From contig JFHF01000052.1 in assembly GCA_000648925.1 (NCBI GenBank), positions 1-50,250 on the forward strand: a stretch of DNA of 50,250 nucleotides, read 5' to 3'. Every line of letters begins with the position of its first letter. Within the stretch, counting starts at the first letter, position 1. This DNA comes from Caballeronia jiangsuensis (GTDB lineage: Bacteria > Pseudomonadota > Gammaproteobacteria > Burkholderiales > Burkholderiaceae). A program made the position numbers and the translations under genes. Below the pieces are notes generated by a model. The model was not told the DNA's origin, did no database searches, and saw only the letters and a program-made list of their open reading frames with translations. Positions 1 to 7,018 of the stretch are shown piece by piece.

Positions 1-73
1 TGATCGTTTGCTTCTTACCCGGCTCGCATTGGAGGGATGCGACGCGCGCCGCCGTGAGATTCGTCTTTGCCAT
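1..73 (-). CDS. Tyrosine integrase, N-terminal fragment (runs off the window)
   Basis: Reading leftward from the ATG at 73, the first 24 codons give MAKTNLTAARVASLQC followed by EPGKKQTI. This matches the arm-binding start (DUF4102 type) of P4-like tyrosine integrases, where a short 'L-T...V' segment leads to a 'PGKKQ' turn. The catalytic domain lies outside the window. The gene points away from the tRNA-Lys scar at 242-291 and into the element, so this is the right-hand edge of an integrative element whose body lies to the left. Inference rests on a short peptide plus the context. Confidence 0.7.
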   Translation of the reverse strand, partial: MAKTNLTAARVASLQCEPGKKQTI

Positions 74-96
74 TCGTTTGCCTATTCGCCCACGCC

Positions 97-208
97 GTGT
101 AGGCACTGTGTAGGCAAATTCTATGGCAATCGGGCAACATCGAGCAACGCCAAAATCCGTAAGTCACCGCATATGTCATTGTTTTAGCGTGACTTTTGTT
201 GCCTACAC
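97..208. repeat. Short repeats beside att, probable integrase arm sites
   Basis: The 9-mer GTGTAGGCA occurs at 97-105 and again at 108-116, an 11-bp period. Its reverse complement TGCCTACAC is at 200-208. All copies lie between the integrase start (73) and the tRNA-Lys scar (242), where arm-type integrase and excisionase sites are normally found. Function is inferred from position and helical spacing. Confidence 0.55.
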
Positions 209-241
209 AACATCAATCAACATCACGGAATTCATAAACTC

Positions 242-291
242 GCGGACTCTTAATCCGTAGGTCGAGTGTTCGAGTCACTCACGCCCCACCA
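242..291 (+). other. att scar: 3' fragment of tRNA-Lys(CUU)
   Basis: The sequence folds as the 3' two thirds of a tRNA. The anticodon stem is GCGGA/TCCGT (242-246, 254-258) with loop CTCTTAA (anticodon CTT). The variable loop is 259-263, the T arm GAGTG-TTCGAGT-CACTC is 264-280, acceptor strand ACGCCCC is 281-287, and ACCA is 288-291. The matching 5' acceptor strand and D arm are absent upstream. This is what remains at the far side when an element integrates into the 3' end of a tRNA gene; the intact copy should lie outside the window to the left. Confidence 0.8.
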
Positions 292-300
292 AGCATTACG

Positions 301-334
301 AAGCCCGGTTAGCGAAAGCTGACCGGGCTTTTTT
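301..334 (+). terminator. Rho-independent terminator of the original tRNA-Lys gene
   Basis: A hairpin starting AAGCCCGGT and closing ACCGGGCTT is followed by a run of T. It begins 10 bp after the tRNA CCA. Its presence next to the fragment shows that sequence right of 291 is the original downstream flank of the tRNA gene. Confidence 0.8.
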
Positions 335-728
335 CGTTTGCTTGTGCCCTCCTCGCAGGTCCGGACCTGACTCCAACGCAAGGTCGCTGCACTCCGCTGA
401 TCCAACGAATCCATCCGCGCCTTTCGTGCACGTTCCGAGGCAAAGGCACGCGCGGCATTTCCCGCCATTTGGCGCTGCCAGATCGCTGACTCGAGGCAAT
501 ATAAGGCTATTTTTTTCAAATTAGTCAGAGTTTTCCGTCAAAATTCTTATTTATCTTAAGATAAAAAAAGACGAAAATCCTAATTTCGCGATTAATCGCT
601 TGTCGATTTCCACCCAGTAAGTATCCTTGCTACCTATAGCAAGCCCGAGCCTGCGCCCAATTTAAAAAACGCCTGCCGCCCTGAGATGCTCGGAAAGAAA
701 TATTCCAGAATATTCGGATATCTACGTA
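335..728. other. Gene-free AT-rich leader of the defence operon
   Basis: No convincing gene is seen. From about 500 onward the composition drops sharply to AT-rich, unlike the GC-rich genes on either side. A perfect 16-bp palindrome, TTTATCTTAAGATAAA, sits at 550-565 and could be an operator. The promoter of the helicase operon should lie here, but I could not place -35/-10 boxes with confidence. The start of the helicase at 729 has only a weak Shine-Dalgarno candidate (GGATAT). Confidence 0.5.
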
Positions 729-3700
729 ATGGAGTCGAACACGTTCATATCCAAGACGAGCCGTTTTCCGTCATTCCGTGCATCGGGCGAGACGTTCAAG
801 TTGGCTGCCGAAGCGTACCGCATGCAATTCGCGCATCTGTTCGATCGGATGATGGCGATTCAGACATCGAACGTCGAACCGCTGCCTCACCAGGTCTCCG
901 CAGTCTACGAATCGATGCTGCCGCGGCAGCCTTTGCGATACGTGCTTGCAGACGATCCGGGCTCGGGCAAGACGATCATGGCAGGGCTTCTCATCCGCGA
1001 ACTGCTGATGCGCGCAGACGCCGAGCGCGTGCTGATCGTCGCGCCAGGCAGTCTCGTCGACCAGTGGCAGGACGAACTATCAACGAAATTCGGTCTCGAC
1101 TTCGCGATAGCCGGCCGCGACTCGTTGAAGACCTCCCTCGATGCGAATCCGTTCTACGAAGCGGATCTCATGGTCGCGCGCATCGACCAACTTGCTCGTA
1201 ACGATGACCTCCTCGATCAGTTGCGGCGCTCGCGCTGGGATCTGATCGTCGTCGACGAAGCGCACAAGCTCTCCGCCACCGCTAGCGGCAATCGCGTCAA
1301 CAGAACCAAACGCTTCCAGCTCGGCGAATTGCTCGGAACCCTCACGCGGCATTTCCTGCTGCTGACCGCGACCCCACACAACGGCAAGGAAGAAGACTTC
1401 CAGCTTTTCATGTCCCTTCTGGACGCTGATCGTTTCTGCGGCAAGATGCGCGACGGCGCACAGCGCGCCGACATTTCCGATCTGATGCATCGCATGGTGA
1501 AAGAGGAAATGCTGCGCTTCGATGGAACGCGCCTGTTCCCCGAACGCCGGGCATACACGACCACCTACTCCCTGTCGGATGAGGAAACCGCGCTCTACGA
1601 TGCCGTCACCGGCTATGTCCGCGAAGAGATGAGCCGCGCCGACTCGTTACACGACGGCGCGCGACGAAGTGCTGTCGGATTCGCGCTGACGTCGTTGCAG
1701 CGGCGGCTCGCGTCGAGTCCGGAGGCAATTTGTCGCTCGCTCATGCGTCGTCGTGAAAAGTTCCGACAACGCATCGAGCATGAGCACTCTCGACGTCGGG
1801 ATGAACCGATCGCGTACGTCTTCAGCGCCGCCGCCGAGGACCTGTGGGAATCGGCGGATTCGCTTGCGTCGGCCGACTACGAAGCCGAGGAAGAACGGCT
1901 CGTCGGCCAGGCCAGCGCGGCACAGACCATTCGAGAACTCGAAGCCGAAATCGCCGTGCTCGAAGCGCTGGAAAAGCAGGCGCGCGACGTAGTGCATAGC
2001 GGGCAGGACAGGAAGTGGAGCGAGCTGTCGAATCTGCTGCAAAACACACCTGAAATGCGTGAGCGCGACGGTCGGCAGCGCAAGCTGATCGTCTTTACCG
2101 AGCATCGGGATACCCTCGACTACCTCGCATTGAAACTTCGCGGCCTGATGGGCGACGAAGAAGCGGTCGTGGTCATCCACGGCGGTGTGACGCGTGAGGA
2201 CCGAAGCAAGGTACAGGATCTGTTTCGTAACGATCCCGTGGTGCGCGTGCTGGTCGCGACGGACGCGGCGGGTGAAGGCATCAATCTTCAGAACGCGAAT
2301 CTGATGGTCAACTATGACCTGCCCTGGAACCCGAACCGTCTGGAGCAGCGCTTTGGACGGATACACAGAATCGGCCAGACGGCGGTCTGCCATCTGTGGA
2401 ACATGGTTGCAGCGGGCACGCGCGAAGGCGATGTCTTCCTCCGTCTCTTCGAGAAGCTCGATGTCGAACGTGAAGCGCTCGGCGGTCGGGTCTTCGACAT
2501 TTTGGGCGAGGTCTTCGAGAATCGCAGTCTGAAAGACCTGCTGGTCGATGCAATCCGCAACGACTTCCATCCCGAGTCAGATAAAAATCCAATCGACGCC
2601 GTCGAGGACGCACTCGACCGACGTCATCTCGAATCGATCATCGCGCGCGTCGCCCTCTGCGAGCAGGTGATAGACGAGACGCGCCTCTTCGCGGTGCGTG
2701 AGGACATGGAGAAAGCGGAGGCTCGCAAGCTCCAGCCTTACTTCATCCAGGCGTTCTTCGAGCGAGCCTTCGACGAACTCGGCGGTGCCTTGCGTCCGCG
2801 TGAGGCGGGGCGATTCGAGATCACGCACGTTCCCGTCGACATTCGCGAGCATGCACGGCGGCTCGCCGATCGCGAGGGGCGCAAGGCGCGGCCGGTGCTG
2901 CCGCGTTACGAGCGCATCGCTTTCGACAAGCAGCACGTGCGGCTTGCCGAGCGTCCCGATACGCCCGTCGCCAGCCTGATTCATCCAGCCCATCCGTTGA
3001 TGCGCGCGGTCACCGATCTCATCCTCGAGCGCCATCGCCACGAGCTTGCCGACGGCGCGGTGCTTATCGATCCAAGCGATTTGGGCATCGTGCCTCGCGC
3101 GCTCTTCATGATCGACCACTCGGTGTACCAGAGAGGCGATCCGGCGAATCTCGCGTCGCGCCGCATCCAGTTCATCGAGATCCCGCGCGATGGGCGCGCC
3201 GCCAACGCGGGCTTCTCCCCTCACCTTGCGCTCGACGCGGCGACACCTGCCGACGTCGAGGCGATCGCCTATTTGCTCGACGAACCCTGGCTCGGTCGGG
3301 ACGCCGCGCATATCCCACTTGCCGACGCCTGCGCACAGATCGCCACAGAACATCTGAACGAAGTGCGCCGCCGCCGCGAACACGACGTCGGCAGGACGCT
3401 TAAGGCCGTCCGCGAGCGGCTGGAGAGCGAGATTCGCCATTGGTCGGCACGCTACAGCGAGCTGCGCAAGGAATCTGCCGCGGGCAAGGATGTTCGTCTC
3501 GCGCTAAGCAACGTCGGTCGCACGATCGACGAACTGGGCCAGCGCCTGGAAGCCCGCGAGCAAGAGTTGAATGCCATGTGCGAGATCGTAGCCGCGACGC
3601 CGCGCGTCGTGGGTCGCGCACTGGTGATTCCCGCAGGGCTGCTGGCGAAGCTGCGAGGCGACGGCGGCTGGAGCACGGATGCCGCGGCGCGCGCACGCAT

Positions 3701-4079
3701 CGAAAAAATTGCGATGAACGCAGTGATAGAGGCCGAGCGGACGCTCGGTCACGACGTCATCGATGTGTCCGCACAGAAGTGCGGCTGGGACATCACCAGC
3801 CAGCCCAAACCGCGCGACGGAAAGCTGCCGTGGCCGCGGCACATCGAAGTGAAGGGGCGCGCGAAAGGCAGCGACACGGTGGTTGTCACCGCCAACGAAA
3901 TGCGCGAAGGCTTCAATCAGCAGGACAAGTTTCATCTGGCAATCGTGCTTGTCGATGACGACACGCACGAAGGGCCGTTCTATGTCGCCCGACCGTTCGA
4001 CCGCTCGCCGGGGTGGGCCGAAACCAGAGTCGAACTGAATCTCCAAGCGCTACTGAGCCGGGCGACACATGCCGAATAA
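729..4079 (+). CDS. SNF2-like superfamily 2 helicase with C-terminal DUF3883 nuclease-like domain
   Basis: This 1116-residue protein is the first gene of a three-gene operon. The N-terminal half is a SNF2/COG0553-type ATPase: Walker A GSGKT with Lys81, DEAH box at 176-179, a TATP motif, and the second RecA lobe ending in EQRFGRIHRIGQ near residue 540. The middle is charged and partly coiled coil. The C-terminus resembles DUF3883, a restriction-endonuclease-like fold, with GWD (Asp1021) and EVK (Glu1040, Lys1042) fitting a PD-(D/E)XK active site. Expected role: ATP-driven translocation on DNA coupled to cleavage, or remodelling for the methylase encoded 20 bp downstream. The DISARM helicase DrmD is of the same broad class, but no DrmA or DrmB partner is present. 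Nuclease activity is inference. Confidence 0.85.
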   Translation: MESNTFISKTSRFPSFRASGETFKLAAEAYRMQFAHLFDRMMAIQTSNVEPLPHQVSAVYESMLPRQPLRYVLADDPGSGKTIMAGLLIRELLMRADAERVLIVAPGSLVDQWQDELSTKFGLDFAIAGRDSLKTSLDANPFYEADLMVARIDQLARNDDLLDQLRRSRWDLIVVDEAHKLSATASGNRVNRTKRFQLGELLGTLTRHFLLLTATPHNGKEEDFQLFMSLLDADRFCGKMRDGAQRADISDLMHRMVKEEMLRFDGTRLFPERRAYTTTYSLSDEETALYDAVTGYVREEMSRADSLHDGARRSAVGFALTSLQRRLASSPEAICRSLMRRREKFRQRIEHEHSRRRDEPIAYVFSAAAEDLWESADSLASADYEAEEERLVGQASAAQTIRELEAEIAVLEALEKQARDVVHSGQDRKWSELSNLLQNTPEMRERDGRQRKLIVFTEHRDTLDYLALKLRGLMGDEEAVVVIHGGVTREDRSKVQDLFRNDPVVRVLVATDAAGEGINLQNANLMVNYDLPWNPNRLEQRFGRIHRIGQTAVCHLWNMVAAGTREGDVFLRLFEKLDVEREALGGRVFDILGEVFENRSLKDLLVDAIRNDFHPESDKNPIDAVEDALDRRHLESIIARVALCEQVIDETRLFAVREDMEKAEARKLQPYFIQAFFERAFDELGGALRPREAGRFEITHVPVDIREHARRLADREGRKARPVLPRYERIAFDKQHVRLAERPDTPVASLIHPAHPLMRAVTDLILERHRHELADGAVLIDPSDLGIVPRALFMIDHSVYQRGDPANLASRRIQFIEIPRDGRAANAGFSPHLALDAATPADVEAIAYLLDEPWLGRDAAHIPLADACAQIATEHLNEVRRRREHDVGRTLKAVRERLESEIRHWSARYSELRKESAAGKDVRLALSNVGRTIDELGQRLEAREQELNAMCEIVAATPRVVGRALVIPAGLLAKLRGDGGWSTDAAARARIEKIAMNAVIEAERTLGHDVIDVSAQKCGWDITSQPKPRDGKLPWPRHIEVKGRAKGSDTVVVTANEMREGFNQQDKFHLAIVLVDDDTHEGPFYVARPFDRSPGWAETRVELNLQALLSRATHAE

Positions 4080-4099
4080 CACTCACGAGGAAGGCGCTT

Positions 4100-7018
4100 T
4101 TGACCGCAGTAAAAATACCAAAAAAACTTATCGAAGTTGCTTTGCCGCTCGATGCCATCAATGCCGCAGCGGCGCGAGAAAAGTCGATTCGACACGGGCA
4201 TCCGTCGACGCTGCATCTGTGGTGGGCGCGTCGCCCGCTCGCGGCCGCGCGCGCGGTGATCTTCGCGCAGATGGTCAACGATCCGGGTGGCGAGCGCGGA
4301 TATTTCGCGGGCATGACCAAGGCACAGGCCAAGGCGAAACGCGATGACCTGTTCAACATCATCGAGGACCTGGTTAAGTGGGAAAACACCAACAACGAAG
4401 AAGTGCTCGGGCGTGCGCGAGCGGCAATTCGGGACTCGTGGCGCGAGACGTGCGAACTGAACAAGCGGCATCCGCAAGCCGCTGAACTCTTCGATCCGGA
4501 GCGGTTGCCGGCTTTTCACGATCCGTTTGCCGGCGGTGGGGCGCTGCCACTCGAAGCGCAGCGTCTGGGGCTGGAAAGTTACGCGTCCGATCTCAACCCG
4601 GTGGCCGTAACGATCAACAAGGCGATGATCGAGATTCCGCCGCGCTTCGCTGGCCGCAAGCCCGTGGGGCCGATCCCGGCCGATGAGAAGCAGGCGACGC
4701 TGCACGAGGACTGGTCGGGCGCGAAGGGGCTCGCCGAGGACGTGCGTCGGTATGGCGCGTGGATGCGTGCGGAGGCGGAGAAGCGCATCGGGCATCTGTA
4801 TCCGAAGATTGCAGTGACTGCGGAGATGGCGCAGGAACGTGCAGATCTCGGGCCGCTGGTTGGGAAGGAATTGACGGTTATCGCGTGGATCTGGGCGCGC
4901 ACGGTCAGGAGCCCGAATCCGGCGTTCAGTCATGTCGAAGTACCGCTTGCTTCGACGTTCGTGCTTTCCAGCAAGAAGGGGAAGGAGGCTTATGTCGAGC
5001 CTGTTATCGAAGGGGATGGGTATCGGTTTGAGGTTCGGGTGGGGGAGTTGCCGGAGGGTGCAAAGGCAGGAACGACGGCGGGGAAGCGCGCTGCCTTCGT
5101 TTGCCTCATGTCCAAGGCGCCGGTCGACTACAACTACATCCGCGCAGAAGGCAAGGCCGGACGGATGGGTCGCCGTCTTATCGCGGTGGTGGCGGAGGGA
5201 ACTCACGGTCGCGTTTACTTGAAGCCTGACCAAGAACACGTAATGGTCGCTGAAAGCGCCAAGCCCACCGCGTGTCCCAATTTGGAGCTACCTAACAATC
5301 CACGTGACTTCAAAACACCGAACTACGGCTTGAGAACATATCAGGATCTTTTTACGCAGAGACAATTAGTTTCGCTTACCACTTTCTCGGATTTGGTGCA
5401 AGAGGCGATCGCGAAATGTCAACGGGAAAATGCAAATCAAGGCGCTCGAGATGACGAGGCTTCGCTCGATGCGAATGGATACGGCGCGACAGCGTATGCT
5501 CAAGCAGTTGGTGTGTATCTGGAAATGGCTCTGGGCAGAGCAGCCGACTATTGGAGCAGCATTGCGACGTGGGAACCGTCTGGGGGTTTCGTGGCACACG
5601 CGTTCACGAAGCAGGCACTCCCGATGGTTTGGGATTACGCGGAGGGAAACCCTTTCTCGGGTGGAAGTGGAAACTGGGAGCAAACTTGTTTGAGTTGGGT
5701 TGTCCGCGTACTTCAAGGAATAAATCCGCAAGCCATTGGTGCTAGCGAGCAGCGTGATGCTGCGCAACAAGATCTATCGCAGAACAAGGTCGTATCAACC
5801 GACCCGCCCTACTATGACAATATTGAATACGCTGAACTCTCCGACTACTTCTACGTCTGGATGCGCCGCACCCTCAGAAACGTTTATCCGAACCTCTACG
5901 CAACGTTAGCAGTTCCTAAGGATGAGGAGTTAGTGGCAACGCCCTATCGGCATGGAGGAAAAGCAGAAGCGGAGGTTTTTTTCATCGAAGGTATGACCCG
6001 TGCCATTGGGAACCTCGCGATGCAGGCTCACCCGGCCTTTCCAGTCACGATCTACTATGCCTTCAAACAGAGTGAGAGCGACAATGAAGCGGGTACTTCG
6101 AGCACGGGCTGGGAGACTTTCCTTGAAGCCGTTCTGAGGTCTGGCTTTAGCGTGAATGGAACATGGCCGATGCGTACTGAACGGTCCAATCGCTCCATCG
6201 GCCAAGGCACCAACGCCCTCGCCTCGTCCATCGTCCTCGTCTGCCGCAAACGCCCCGCCGACGCCCCCACCGTCAACCGCCGCGAGTTCCTGCGTCAACT
6301 CGACGCCGTGCTCACCGAAGCCCTCGACGAAATGACCCGAGGCGGCGTCAACTCGCCGATCGCACCCGTCGACCTCTCGCAGGCCATCATCGGCCCAGGC
6401 ATGGCTGTATTCAGCCAGTACGCAGCCGTCCGCGAAGCCGATGGCACGCCGATGTCCGTACGCACCGCACTGCAACTGATCAACCGCTTCCTCGCCGACG
6501 ACGACTTCGACGCCGACACGCACTTCTGTCTCCAGTGGTTCGCACAGGAAGGATGGGCCGAAGGCAAATACGGCGAGGCCGCAGTGCTCGCCACTGCCAA
6601 GGGCACGACGGTGCAGGGCCTGCAGGAAGCAGGCGTCGTCGAGAGCGGCGCGGGCAAATTGCGCCTCCTGCGCTGGGCCGAGTTGCCGCGCGACTGGTCG
6701 CCCGAACGTGACACGCGCACGCCCGTGTGGGAAGCGCTGCATCAACTGATCCGCGCACTGAATCAGGACGGCGAACGCGTCGCCGGCGCGCTGCTCGCAC
6801 GCATGCCCACGCGACGCGAACCGGTACGCGCGCTGGCCTATCGCCTCTATACCCTCTGCGAACGCAAAGGCTGGGCCGAGGAAGCGCGCGCATACAACGA
6901 ACTGGTCATGGCGTGGCCGGGCATCGACGAGGCCTCGGAGGAAGCGGGCGAGTTGTACTCACAAGGCGAATTCAATCTTCACGAGGACAATAAAAATGAA
7001 CCTGAAACCCTGGCGTGA
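4100..7018 (+). CDS. DUF1156-type adenine/cytosine-N DNA methyltransferase
   Basis: I start this protein (972 residues) at TTG 4100. A strong ribosome site GAGGAAGG lies 5 bp upstream, and the product then begins MTAVKIPKKLIEVALPLDAI, the canonical DUF1156 start. The open frame extends back to GTG 4013, inside the helicase gene. The DUF1156 domain is followed by SAM-binding motif I DPFAGGG (141-147) and catalytic motif DPPY (568-571), typical of amino-methyltransferases (N6-adenine or N4-cytosine, COG1743 family). It probably marks host DNA so that the helicase/ATPase partners spare it. Codon use changes visibly between about 5230 and 6180, where the gene is AT-richer, suggesting a swapped specificity segment. 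The last 23 bases overlap the next gene. Confidence 0.88.
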   Translation: MTAVKIPKKLIEVALPLDAINAAAAREKSIRHGHPSTLHLWWARRPLAAARAVIFAQMVNDPGGERGYFAGMTKAQAKAKRDDLFNIIEDLVKWENTNNEEVLGRARAAIRDSWRETCELNKRHPQAAELFDPERLPAFHDPFAGGGALPLEAQRLGLESYASDLNPVAVTINKAMIEIPPRFAGRKPVGPIPADEKQATLHEDWSGAKGLAEDVRRYGAWMRAEAEKRIGHLYPKIAVTAEMAQERADLGPLVGKELTVIAWIWARTVRSPNPAFSHVEVPLASTFVLSSKKGKEAYVEPVIEGDGYRFEVRVGELPEGAKAGTTAGKRAAFVCLMSKAPVDYNYIRAEGKAGRMGRRLIAVVAEGTHGRVYLKPDQEHVMVAESAKPTACPNLELPNNPRDFKTPNYGLRTYQDLFTQRQLVSLTTFSDLVQEAIAKCQRENANQGARDDEASLDANGYGATAYAQAVGVYLEMALGRAADYWSSIATWEPSGGFVAHAFTKQALPMVWDYAEGNPFSGGSGNWEQTCLSWVVRVLQGINPQAIGASEQRDAAQQDLSQNKVVSTDPPYYDNIEYAELSDYFYVWMRRTLRNVYPNLYATLAVPKDEELVATPYRHGGKAEAEVFFIEGMTRAIGNLAMQAHPAFPVTIYYAFKQSESDNEAGTSSTGWETFLEAVLRSGFSVNGTWPMRTERSNRSIGQGTNALASSIVLVCRKRPADAPTVNRREFLRQLDAVLTEALDEMTRGGVNSPIAPVDLSQAIIGPGMAVFSQYAAVREADGTPMSVRTALQLINRFLADDDFDADTHFCLQWFAQEGWAEGKYGEAAVLATAKGTTVQGLQEAGVVESGAGKLRLLRWAELPRDWSPERDTRTPVWEALHQLIRALNQDGERVAGALLARMPTRREPVRALAYRLYTLCERKGWAEEARAYNELVMAWPGIDEASEEAGELYSQGEFNLHEDNKNEPETLA

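Noticed and set aside
250..519. 89-codon leftward frame across the tRNA-Lys fragment and terminator
   Set aside because: It reads through the tRNA scar and its terminator and has no ribosome site; the apparent protein is antisense of structured RNA.
3980..5239. 419-codon leftward frame opposite the helicase end and the methylase
   Set aside because: Arg/His-rich translation typical of the antisense frame of GC-rich genes; the sense frame has clear DUF1156 and methylase motifs.
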